Source: Limnomonas spitsbergensis
Taxonomy: Eukaryota > Chlorophyta > Chlorophyceae > Chlamydomonadales
Assembly: GCA_037349105.1 (NCBI GenBank)
Contig: JAYJMM010000106.1
Span: forward strand, 558,001-622,000
Length of the DNA stretch: 64,000 nucleotides
Direction: 5' to 3'
Shown here: positions 33,626-43,966 of the stretch, piece after piece
Layout of the letters: each line of letters opens with the position of its first letter
Numbering within the stretch: position 1 is the stretch's first letter
Made by a program: the position numbers and the translations under genes
Notes under the pieces: model-generated
What the model saw: the letters and a program-made list of their open reading frames with translations, nothing else
What the model was told of the DNA's origin: nothing
Databases searched by the model: none

Positions 33626-36600
33626 TCAATGCGAGTGGCTACCTTCTACACCGTGCTCATGCCCGTCTGTCAGGTAGTTGTGGAGCAGGTACAAGTTCCC
33701 GCTCATTATCGCCATGCCGACAAAAAGCGCAGCCACAGCCGCTTGTCTCCCCGCATGCTCAATGGCGAGAGGCAACAGCTCGTTGAGGGCGAGGAATGCC
33801 ATGATGCCGCCAACTAAAAGCAGCAGGGGGGGCAGTGAAGGGGGGGCAGCGACCTCAGCATCAACACCATACACCAGTGAGGAATACGAGCTCAGTAACA
33901 GGTGCATGGAGGCCTGAAGAGGTGCATGGAGGCCTGATAGGTGGATAGAGCAGGGAGGTGCATGGAGGTTTGGGAGGTGCATGGAGGCCTGAGAGGTGCA
34001 TGGAAGTTTGGGAGGTGCATGGAGGCCTGAGAGGTGCAAGGAGGTTTGGGAGGTGCATGGAGGCTTGGGAGGTGCATGGAGGCCTGAGAGGTGCATGGAG
34101 GCTTGGGAGGTGCATGGAGGCTTGGGAGGTGCATGAAGGTTTGGGAGGTGCATGGAGGCCTGAGAGGTGCATGGAGGCTTGGGAGGTTCATGGAGGCGTG
34201 GGAGGTGCATGGAGGCGTGGGAGGTGCATGGAGGCTTGGGAGGTGCATGGAGGCCTGAGAGGTGCATGGAGGCCTGAGAGGTGCATGGAGGCGTGGGAGG
34301 TGCATGGAGGCCTGAGAGGTGCATGGGGGCTTGGGAGGTGGATGGAGGCCTGAGAGGTGCATGGAAGCTTGGGTGGTGCATGGAGGCCTGAGAGGTGCAT
34401 GGAGGTTTGGGAGGTGCAAGGAGCCTTGGGAGGTGCATGGAGGCATGAGAGGTGCATGGAGGCTGGGGAGGTGCATGGAGGCCTGAGAGGTGGGTTGAGC
34501 ATGAAGGGGAGGAGGGAGGAAGGACCTTCCACTAATATCAGGTTCAAATCATGCATAATTGTGTTCCCTTATCCCCTATATTTCATTTAAGAGGGCATTA
34601 TACCTGCCAGCAGCATCACCTCTGGATACGGGCAGGGGCGGGTATCTCATAGTACGGGAATATCTAATGAAGCCTCAAATTTGTACATTTCATGCGCGTC
34701 CACACTGAGCAGAAATCATGGATGCAACAGGGGGGATGGCACCACCCTTTCATCTTGACCCCCTGGCCCCTCACCTGCTGCTAGCAGGCAGTCTACTACC
34801 ACCTTATCCAGGTTGGTGGGGAACAGCAGCCCCAGCACCACCACGGCCGCAGGCTCAGCCAGGCCGGAGAGGAAGGCGTACTTGAAGCCCAGCCATCTGG
34901 AGCCAGTAGCGAAGTAGACTGGCAGCGCCACAGCCTGTGGAGGAGGGGCAGCAGGGAACAGCATTGCGGCATCAGGCCCTTGGAGATGGTGTCCATGCAC
35001 ATCAGAGGGACGAATGTTTTTGTCATGCACCAGCCATCTGGAGCCAGTAGCGAAGTAGACTGGCAGCGACACAGTCTGTGGAGGAGGGGCAGCAGGGAAC
35101 AGCTGTGCGGCATCAGGCCCTTGGAGATGGTGTCCATGCACATCAGGGGGGCAGTGCTTATTTCCATGCACTCCCGACCATCTCTGACCGGCCAGCCACT
35201 GAGCAGCCATCACTAGGTCGATGGAGGCCCAACTTTGAAAATATAGGCCAGTGCTGGCGATGGAAGAGACACAGCCTCCACCCACAGTGTGGAAGAGACA
35301 CAGCCTTCACCCACAGTGTGGAAGAGACACAGCCTCCACCCACTGTGTGGAAGAGACAAAGCCTCCACCCACTGTGTGGAAGAGACACAGCCTCTACCCA
35401 CTGTGTGGAAGAGACACAGCCTCCACCCACTGTGTGGAAGAGACACAGCCTCCACCCACAGTGTGGAAGAGACACAGCCTTCACCCACAGTGTGGAAGAG
35501 ACACAGCCTCCACCCACTGTGTGGAAGAGACAAAGCCTCCACCCACTGTGTGGAAGAGACACAGCCTCTACCCACTGTGTGGAAGAGACACAGCCTCCAC
35601 CCACAGTGTGGAAGAGACACAGCCTCTACCCACTGTGTGGAAGAGACACAGCCTCCACCCACTGTGTGGAAGAGACACAGCCTCTACCCACTGTGTGGAA
35701 GAGACACAGCCTCCACCCACTGTGTGGAAGAGACAAAGCCTCCACCCACTGTGTGGAAGAGACACAGCCTCTACCCACTGTGTGGAAGAGACACAGCCTC
35801 CACCCACTGTGTGGAAGAGACACAGCCTCCACCCACTGTGTGGAAGAGACACAGCCTCCACCCACTGTGTGGAAGAGACACAGCCTCTACCCACTGTGTG
35901 GAAGAGACACAGCCTCTACCCACTGTGTGGAAGAGACACAGCCTCCACCCACTGTGTGGAAGAGACACAGCCTCCACCCACTGTGTGGAAGAGACACAGC
36001 CTCTACCCACTGTGTGGAAGAGACACAGCCTCTACCCACTGTGTGGAAGAGACACAGCCTCGACCCACTGTGTGGAAGAGACACAGCCTCCACCCACTGT
36101 GTGGAAGAGACACAGCCTCTACCCACTGTGTGGAAGAGACACAGCCTCCACCCACTGTGTGGAAGAGACACAGCCTCCACCCACTGTGTGGAAGAGACAC
36201 AGCCTCTACCCACTGTGTGGAAGAGACACAGCCTCCACCCACAGTGTGGAAGAGACACAGCCTCCACCCACTGTGTGGAAGAGACACAGCCTCCACCCAC
36301 AGTGTGGAAGAGACACAGCCTCCACCCACAGTGTGGAAGAGACACAGCCTCCACCCACAGTGTGGAAGAGACGCAGCCTCCACCCACTGTGTGGAAGAGA
36401 CACAGCCTCCACCCACTGTGTGGAAGAGACACAGCCTCTACCCACTGTGTGGAAATGCAAATACTTGGGAGGGGCAAAACCCTGTCCCAATTGACACACG
36501 TATTGTGTTTTAGTCTTTCCCTCATCTGACCAGCCTCTCTATGTGGGAGAGGGCAGCTGAACCTGCTCACCACTCCCTCCGGGATATTATGCAGCGCGAT

Positions 36601-39600
36601 GGCACATGCGATGCTGATGCCGATGGCCGGGGACTTCATGGTTCCCAGAAAAACCGCCACACCCTCGGGGAAGTTGTGCAACGCTATCCCAATGGCGGTG
36701 ATGAGGCCGCTGCACAGAGCAACAGCCACAGCGGGAGCAAAAGCGTGAGCGGAGGCATGGGCATGATCATAAGCGGCTGCTGCAGCATTATGTACGAGGA
36801 CTTGAGCTGACAAAGCGGCTGGCTAGAATCCAGGTGTTTAAATACCGAGAAGAACATGCATGCAATTGGTGCCCTTCAATCATCATAATGACCAGGACTT
36901 AGCTTCCACACTAGCAACAGGTAGTGGTAAAGCAGGAAGAGGCTTTAGTCCCATCTGCACTGATGTGCAGATCAGGAACAATCCAAGTGGAGAGCGCCGT
37001 GATAAATGGGGATCAGACATCAAACAGGATTTAAGAGGCATGTCCAAGGATACGGAGTGCGATGGGGAAAGCATGGAACAGGATATAAGAGGCATGTCCA
37101 AGGATACGGAGTGCGATGGGGAAAGCATGCCACAGGAGTTAATAGGCATGTCCAGAGATACAGATTGCTATGGGGAAAGCATGCAACAGCCCAGGTTGTA
37201 GTGACCGGGAGGAACACCTTCAGGCCATTGGCTTGAACCTGAAATTTGTTTCAGCAGGATGCTCTGTCACCCAGTGACCGGAGGTCCAAGATCAGAAGAT
37301 CACCCATGTCCTCACCCTGACTGGCATAGACCCCTCGCCTAATCTCGCACCTGAGCAGAACGCGCTTCTTCGCTTCACGCCGCTCAGCCTTGCCCAGGTC
37401 GGCCTCCTTGACCTTCTCCTTGGGTGGCACGGCAATTGAGGGTGAATCCATGGAAGCCTCAGCCTTGGCCCTGTCCGTGTGGGTGGCAAGCGTGCCATGT
37501 GTCACGTAAAAGGGCTGTACAAGAAAGAGCAACAGGTAGGACGAGTCATGTTCATGCAAGAGCAGCAAGGCGTGTGAGCAGCATGTGTCACGCAAACGCC
37601 TCGGGCTACAATAGAAAGAGGATCAGGTAGGACAAGTCATGTCCATGCAAGAGCAGCAAGGCGTGTGAGCAGCATGTGTCACGTAAACGCCTCGGGCTAC
37701 AATAGAAGGAGGATCAGGTAGGACAAGTCATGTCCATGCAAGAGCAGCAAGGCGTGTGAGCAGCATGTGTCACGTAAACGCCTCGGGCTACAATAGAAAG
37801 AGGATCAGGTAGGACAAGTCATGTCCATGCAAGAGCAGCATGGCATCCCATGCAGCAAGCCATATGGGGCCCAAGGAGTGGAGCTGCATGCACCTTAGCC
37901 TGGCGCTCGTCCGCATGGGAGTTGCATCTGCCTTGAGGACCACGACATCCTCTGCTTTGATGGCGGGTGCCTCCTCCTTCTCGTCCTCCTCGTCGATGAC
38001 AAGGTAAGACGCATCAGGCTCCGGTATGAGATATACCACGGCTGCAGTAGGGAGGGAAGGGCAAGCAGGTGGGAAGCACAAAATAACAGTGTGGTTGTTT
38101 ATGCTTTCAGCAAGTTCTTTTCAAGGGTCAGGGACCCAGTGCAAAAAATAATGTTGACACATCCAAACAAAAAGCCTCCACCCTTCGTCCCATACATGCA
38201 CGCCCTGCTCAGGATTGCTTCATGGCACCCCGAGCCAGCACCTGCGAAGAACGCGACGCCTGAGAAGAACCAGACGTTTGCCCAGCCGGTGCCGACAGCC
38301 TCCGCAGACTCCTGGAACAAGTCAAAGACACTGATGGACAGCATGAGGCCAGCAGCCAGGCCCTGCATGACACAGGAGAGGCAGGAGAGGCAGGTGGGGC
38401 TCAGTGAAATTAATTGGGAAGGCATGAGGGTGTGTGTGTGAAACCACACAACTGCAAATAAAAATACATTTGTCTACAAACGGTCAGACATAAAGCCCGC
38501 CTCAGCAATATGAAAGACGTGGTGAAGGCTATTCCTTGTCCGCAATTTGTGAGGCTCCTTGGCCTCACTGGACGTAGGAAAGCAGAGTCCGACTAACAGG
38601 CTGCACGCAAGGGTAAGGGCAGCCACACCAGTGATTATTTTAGCACGCTTCAGCTACAATTCAGCTACTCCACGGCCTTTGACCGTTGGGGCCTGGTGCA
38701 GCATGCCCTACTGCTAGGGCCCCCCATAGGGGGGCAAGGTTTGGTCCCGATCGGCCCAGTAATGGCCGCCTGGCGGCCCCCAAAGGTTCTCTGGTACGCT
38801 TTGAAATAAACTCTGAACACGGCAGGATCCCCAGGCCCTGCATCAGATGAAATGAAAATATCTGAATCTTCATCATTCAGGTGCATGGCTGCTGTCTTGT
38901 CAGTCCACGTAGATGTTATTTTCTCATGGAAGACGTGCCAGGCCCTTTCTAGGTGACATCAGCTTCTGTCTGGCATGGTTGGACACTGACAGCATGGGGC
39001 TGCAGGAGAGGCATTTGTAGCCTGGTCTGAAACCGTTGTTGCGTGCATTCTCATGTGTTGAACTCGCTGATGTTCTTTCAACCAGTGCTTGTGTCTTCAT
39101 TTGGATGCAACACTGTTAGGGCTGTGGTTGCAAACCAAGCAGCTCTACAAACCTTTCAAGTTCTGTCAATCTTCCATCCTTAATGGTTTGGTTGATTGAT
39201 GCTGAGCAGTATTGTGCAACCAAGGGCCCTCCATGCTCCCATGCAATCCCACACAGCCACACAGCATTGACTGCTCCCCGTACATGGGAGAGGCCCTCGT
39301 CATCCCTAGATGAACCCTCCGTGTTGCACTTCTGACTGATTAGGAGCCCAGTGTGGCGGAAGTTTTCTCCATGCATGCATGCATGCATGCATATATTCCC
39401 TGCATGCATGCATATATTCCCTGCATGCATGCATATATTCCCTGCATGCCACACTTGAGCAGCTCCAAAAAGAAATTCTTCAGATCCACGAATCCCGCAC
39501 TAAAGCATGCATCTAGCAGCTGATTCATGCACGACACTGCCACTTCTATAAGCCTCTTGAGATCGTGAACAGCGAACACTTGAGTTCTACGGAATCTGTC

Positions 39601-40032
39601 GATGGGGCCAATTCAACCCAGCGTCTTAAAAAACAGCGTGTTCAACATCTGCTGATGTTATGCACACGATCACCGTGGCTACTCAGGCTGCTAGGTCAAT
39701 GATCCATTTGATAGCAGTCTGCAGAAAGACGAGGCGACGCGCGACTGGACCATCCATTGCAGCCCACTGGTAAGTGTTTCGACATCCAGCTGCATGTCAC
39801 GTAATGTGTCTATCTTGCCCTGACACTTGCACTTGTCAACACTGCCGATCACCTTAGTCGAGAGAAGAAAACCCTCCCTGAAATCGCTATAACATGCTCG
39901 CCCCACCTGGAATAGACCGAGGCGCTTGAATTCCATCTTCGGGTGCAGGACCACCATGAACGCACCGAGAGCCGTCCCAGCAGCACCCATTGATGTCAGC
40001 AGTAACGCGGTCCATACCCTTGGGTCCACCAT
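33626..40032 (-). CDS. ZIP-family metal transporter (ZupT/ZTP29-like)
   Basis: Membrane transporter for zinc or related divalent metals. Exons in transcript order: 40032-39907, 38362-38242, 38041-37894, 37470-37351, 36709-36571, 34934-34775, 33813-33626 (TGA). All junction phases agree, giving 333 residues, usual for this family. The first membrane segment is [20 protein letters not shown]. Exon 2 has [20 protein letters not shown]. An acidic/basic cytosolic loop covers residues ~90-170. The two signature metal-site motifs, HNFPEG (~183-188) and HNIPEG (~212-217), both lie in exon 5. Exon 6 has [18 protein letters not shown]. The last exon has [20 protein letters not shown] and a His-rich tail ([11 protein letters not shown]). 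Start: Met at 40032 is likely, but an acceptor-like CCCACTTAG just upstream leaves room for an earlier exon. A TGTAA motif on the minus strand at 33411-33415, about 210 nt past the stop, could serve polyadenylation. Confidence 0.9.
33900..34495 (-). repeat. 19-bp satellite in ZIP intron 6
   Basis: About 31 units of AGGTGCATGGAGGCCTGAG or ..GGCTTGGG. It lies between exons 33626-33813 and 34775-34934. Confidence 0.95.
34895..35158 (-). repeat. ~136-bp duplication of the acceptor side of a ZIP exon
   Basis: CATCTGGAGCCAGTAGCGAA..GTCTGTGGAGGAGGGGCAGC..CATCAGGCCCTTGGAGATGG occurs at 34898-35020 and 35034-35155. The copied part includes the acceptor CCACAG and the first ~20 codons of exon 34775-34934. 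Confidence 0.92.
35262..36455. repeat. 29-bp satellite in ZIP intron 5
   Basis: About 41 units of TGTGTGGAAGAGACACAGCC TCCACCCAC with TCTACCCAC and AGTGTGG variants. Long frames on both strands are artefacts; one even joins the real exon at 36571. Confidence 0.96.
36571..36709 (-). CDS. ZIP transporter exon with both HNxPEG metal motifs
   Basis: Acceptor CTGTGCAG and donor GTGAGC on the minus strand. It encodes [20 protein letters not shown] and later [14 protein letters not shown]. In ZIP proteins the His and Glu of these motifs line the transport site. Confidence 0.93.
37023..37190. repeat. 54-bp tandem in ZIP intron 4
   Basis: Three units: GGCATGTCCAAGGATACGGA GTGCGATGGGGAAAGCATG, the last diverged. 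Confidence 0.93.
37530..37850. repeat. 91-bp tandem in ZIP intron 3
   Basis: Three and a half units with GATCAGGTAGGACAAGTCAT GTCCATGCAAGAGCAGCAAGG..ACGCCTCGGGCTACAATAG. Confidence 0.95.
38630..38815 (-). mobile_element. MITE family A copy in ZIP intron 1
   Basis: CAGTGATTATTTTAGCACGC..CTCTGGTACGCTTTGAAATAAACTCTG with the family core. No clear target duplication. Confidence 0.68.
39370..39450. repeat. GCAT microsatellite / GCATGCATATATTCCCT tandem
   Basis: GCATGCATGCATGCATGCAT then three units of GCATATATTCCCTGCATGCA, in ZIP intron 1. Confidence 0.9.
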
Positions 40033-41340
40033 GCCTTCTATGCTAAGTGGGAAGGGGGTAATAAGGTATTCAGCACGCGTTGGCACCAACTGCCACTGAT
40101 CACACGTGTCACAAATCTCACACTCTGACGGCTGTTGATTTCCCCAGATCCAGATCCCACGGGGGGAAAACGTCGGGCGTGCCCCACGGCCCCCACCCCA
40201 CCCAGCTCATGTCCATGTCTCAACCCCTGACCATGTTGCCGAATGCATCTCTGGCCATGAAGCGTAGCTTAATGCACATAGGCAGGCCCACCATGTATCC
40301 CTTTATATGTATCAATGACTACACCTGCGTGTGCTGGCAAAGCTCGGATACGCCGCAGTACCGCACAGCGACCCGACTGAGATGGCATTTGTGTGCGTGG
40401 CTTTCCTGCACTGCCCGTCAAAAATGCTTAAAACATGCTCGAGGAAGTGTCGCAAACGAGGCGACGAAATAGGCACGCTGTATAATGCAAGCAAATACAC
40501 AATGTCCGAAGTTTCCATTCGGTGCCATTCACGGGTGTCATTCCCGTGCGAAAACACGAGACACATGGATGGGGACAACATCTAACTCAAAATAGGTGTG
40601 CCGGTAATTGTAACGCCTCGTTTCGCCTTTCGCATGGTCTTGCCATTCTTTCCAGGCGAGGAATGCATTATAACCTGCCTGTGCTAGACGAGGGCCTGAC
40701 CAGGCCGAACTTGGGGCGGGTCTGGCCGGGCCGAAGCTTCCAGGAAGACGGGATGGGAGGCTGGCAGAGGCGCATGCCCGATAAACATGCAGAATGTAGC
40801 TTAGATGAAATAAGAGCAGCACGCCATCGGTGCGTGCGAACATACATGTCGGTCAGTTGTTCTTGTTTGCTGACGTGGCAGGTTGACAGTGGGCTTTACT
40901 CGGAAAGCCATGCAAACCGGTGATGCTGACTATTTTTTTAATGTTCAGGGATCGAACCCGCCAGACGATCCACCTGTCTAGATCGCCTGGTTTCATGTTC
41001 CAGCCCCCCTCACATAGGAGGATGGCATGGCTGCACGCCTGCACCATGGCCCATGGCCCACTATGTATGCTACTGTGCATGGTAGCTGGGATTGAGTCAT
41101 TCCTAACCAGCCCCGCGCGGCTGAGTGTTCAGCAGGAACCAGTGGGTATGCTCCGTTATAAACTAAATCTTGGTGCATAATCACGTCGGTGGAGCATAAT
41201 TGCCATATTGCCATACCCGATGCTAGTTCACATGCTATGCCAGAGCAGGCTAAATCCTGATGAGCCCTACCCCCACTCCAATCGGGCGAGGCGGGCCTGC
41301 AGCTGTCAAGATGGGGAACCAAAGACATTCACCGAGCCGG
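40033..41340. other. No confident gene
   Basis: Upstream of the ZIP gene. A plus-strand open stretch after the acceptor-like TTTCCCCAG near 40145 has no identifiable partner exon. Confidence 0.4.
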
Positions 41341-41344
41341 TCCT

Positions 41345-41405
41345 ACGCTAGGCTAAGCTAGGACAGGCTAGGACAGGCTAGGCCAGGCCAGGCCAGGCTA
41401 GACTA
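41345..41405 (+). repeat. GCTAGGACAGGCTAGG tandem
   Basis: Degenerate 5- and 10-base units of CTAGG/CCAGG; related in sequence to the (TAGCC)n tract at 4021. Confidence 0.8.
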
Positions 41406-41629
41406 GAAGCTAGCGCTTCCCTTGAATTGCCCCCGCTAGCCTCCATGGGTGGCTTCTGATGCAAATACTGAGCGCGCGAGGTGCTCTCCCCTCAGGCGGG
41501 TTTGCACATAGCCTGCGGCTTGCCCCGGTCCATGGACGAGGGTGACCAGAGCCTGCCCCATCCGCAGGTGAGGCATACTCTTTGTGTCCTGCCCCCTTGT
41601 GTTTGTTTCGTTCTTTCCTCCCATCTCTT

Positions 41630-41960
41630 TAGTTAAGATTAACGAACTGAACTACGTGTGAATTGGATTCAGTTGTTGAGGGCTAGTCTGCTGTCTCTTG
41701 TTTTTTTGCCTTCCTGGGTACTGGCTCTTTCCCTTTTTGTCTCTCTCTTGCTTTCAGAGGCAGGGATCCTTCGGTCTGCCTTTCCGTTTTTCTGGAGGGG
41801 TGTTTTTCTTTGTCCTTTGTGCGCCTCTCTGTCTTTCCTCTAACCTTTCCTGCCTTTCCTCCCAACCAGACAGGACGTCAAAGAGCCCGCAAGCAAGGGT
41901 GGGAGGCCCGGGTTTTGTACTTGTGTGCAACTTGTAGTTGAGGTTTTTGAAGGCTAGTCT
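41630..41960 (+). mobile_element. LINE 3' UTR-like fragments
   Basis: Two stretches (near 41672 and 41937) read GTTGAGG..GGCTAGTCT followed by pyrimidine-rich DNA. This matches the sequence just past the stop of the large LINE copy (GTTGAGGGTTAGTCTC on the minus strand). No coding content is recognisable. Confidence 0.5.
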
Positions 41961-42137
41961 CTTCAGGGGAAAGGGCTACAGTTTGCGTTCTTCTTCTATG
42001 TGTTCTTCTTGTTTGGTAGGTCAACTTGCTATCCTTTCTTTCCTCTTGTGCCTTCTACCTTGACTTACTTAGCTGTCTTTTTGTTTGTGGACGTGGCAGA
42101 GCTTTATTAAAGCAGGCCGGTATGTATCATGGGTCTG

Positions 42138-42215
42138 TCAATGACGTTACACCTCTTGGGCCTTGCTGAAGAAGGCTCGGCTGCGTGGGCGCCCAACTAT
42201 TCAGATGGGCGAACA
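42138..42215 (-). mobile_element. LINE 3' tail fragment
   Basis: GTCAATGACGTTACACCTCT..GGCTGCGTGGGCGCCCAACT is the reverse complement of the conserved LINE 3' tail, without coding sequence. Confidence 0.7.
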
Positions 42216-42275
42216 AAATAAACTAACAGGAAGAGGGTCTGTATTCCTGTACCTCTAAATGTTGGGCGCGGGGAG

Positions 42276-42640
42276 ACGGCAAGCATGTGGAGGACGTGTT
42301 GCATGCATGCTTTCAATGCCCCAGCGTGCAGGATCAACTTCGGGAGCGGGGTTGGTCAGGTCCTCCGAACGGTGGCACGGTGCTAGAAACGTCTTCGAGT
42401 TGTACCAGGGCAAGCTTGGGTGGGATGCCCTGGCTTTTGTGGAAGAGGTGGTAGAGATGTTAAAGCGTAGACGCTCTCGGAGGCTGGAACCTCCTTTGTC
42501 TTTTCTTTCCAGCCTTTTATCTGTCAATTCACTTTATTTACCCCTTTTCCTTTCTTTGTCTGCCCCTTTTTAGTTAGGCGCCCACGCGGCCGAGCCTTTT
42601 TTAGCAGAGCCCAGAGGTGTTATGTCATTGACCTCGGAAT
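42276..42640 (+). mobile_element. 3' fragment of the same LINE, plus strand
   Basis: The plus strand encodes a decayed zinc-knuckle/C-terminal tail: a GWDALAFVEEVVEML-like segment after GKL, preceded by CGG..CFQCP-like codons. It then runs into the 3' UTR ending GCGCCCACGCGGCCGAGC..CAGAGGTGTTATGTCATTGAC. The orientation is opposite to the 43.6-46.5 kb copies. Confidence 0.75.
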
Positions 42641-43602
42641 GGAAAGTAGTACGACTATGGTGGGGCAGCAGAAAAAGGAGGGGGTGCGAGCCGGCGAGTT
42701 GCTTATTGCTTATTGCCTCATGCTTTTATACACGCTAATTTGCGGATGTGCGGGCTACGGCCCCAAGCTGCGCTGTCTTTTAGCCCCCAAGCCCTAGTAG
42801 CCTGGCTAGTAGGGCGTCACTTTCTTTCCAGCAGCCGGGTGGACAGTTTTGAAGGAATCGAAGGCGATGGATGGAAAATGCATACAAGACAATGTGCAAT
42901 TAAATTTGTTTACCAGTTTAGGTAATCAGTGGAAGGATATGGAAAGTTTGATACCAAGGGCAGGAGCAAGGTGCTTTATGACTTTCTAGAAATGCCAGCG
43001 CAACCAACAATGACCACGGGAATTTAAGGGTGCGGAAATCGAGGGGGGGCAAACAAAAAGCCAGGGACCCCATCACCTAAAACAAAAACGAACACCCAAG
43101 CCCACCACCTACCTACATACCACCTTCGGAACCCATTGATTTTCAAATATCTCAGTCGAATTCAAAATTACAGGGCAAGTAAGTTTTTATCAGCTCGTTA
43201 ATGCGCTTCTACTGGTATATTTCGATTCGTTAGGTGATCACAATTTCTGCCAACAGTCAATGTTGGTACTGGGCACATACAGCCAAACTATTGAGTACCG
43301 ACTAATGCTCGCTTGCGATCACAGTTCATGCCAACAGTCAATTTGGGTACTGAGCTCAGCCAGGCTATCGACAACCGACTACTGCTCGCTTGTTATCACA
43401 TGTTTCTAGAAGGCAGATGGCCTGGATGACGGTGGCAATGCGCTGGCATCAGCTTTCATCTTGACATGTGCTCCTTCACTACCTTCTTCCTCTTCCACAG
43501 CGGGACCTCTTTGCTCACTACTCCCTCTAATTCCTCCACCGTCACCGCGTAGCTTGCCACATCTGCCTCCGCCAGCTGCTGATCGGGATGGGCTGTCTGC
43601 AT

Positions 43603-43855
43603 ATCAATAACGTTACACCTCTGGACCCGCTCAAAGCTCGGCGGCGTGGGCGCCCAACTGTTCAGAAGGGAGAAAAGAAGAAACTAAAAGGAAGAGGGGG
43701 GGAAAGGAACAAAAGGAGAGGCCGGGAAGGCAAAGAAGACCAAGTCCGACACATGAGTTCCACTAGACAGTAGCCCTGAACAAAGCCTCTCAAAAAGTCC
43801 ACAAAAGCAAGCGTATCCCACCCCTGCTTGGCCGCGAGGGCACCCCACTGATCAG
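43603..43855 (-). mobile_element. Second, 3'-only copy of the LINE, abutting the large copy
   Basis: On the minus strand it starts inside the C-terminal coding tail (KQGWDTLAFVDFLRGFVQG). It continues through a pyrimidine-rich 3' UTR and ends with the family tail AGTTGGGCGCCCACGC..GAGGTGTAACGTTATTG. It lies directly downstream of the 43967-46450 copy, whose own tail is cut at the shared GGGTGCCC..GCGGCC region. Confidence 0.75.
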
Positions 43856-43966
43856 AAGGGAGAAGAGAAGAAACTAAAAAGAGAGCAAACAACAACAACA
43901 ACAACAAATGACCAAAAGAGAAGGCCGGAAAGGCAAACGACACCGGCGCCTCAGAATCCCTAGAGA

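Noticed and set aside
35078..36529. Frames of 400-480 codons with [16 protein letters not shown] repeats
   Set aside because: Translation of the 29-bp intronic satellite.
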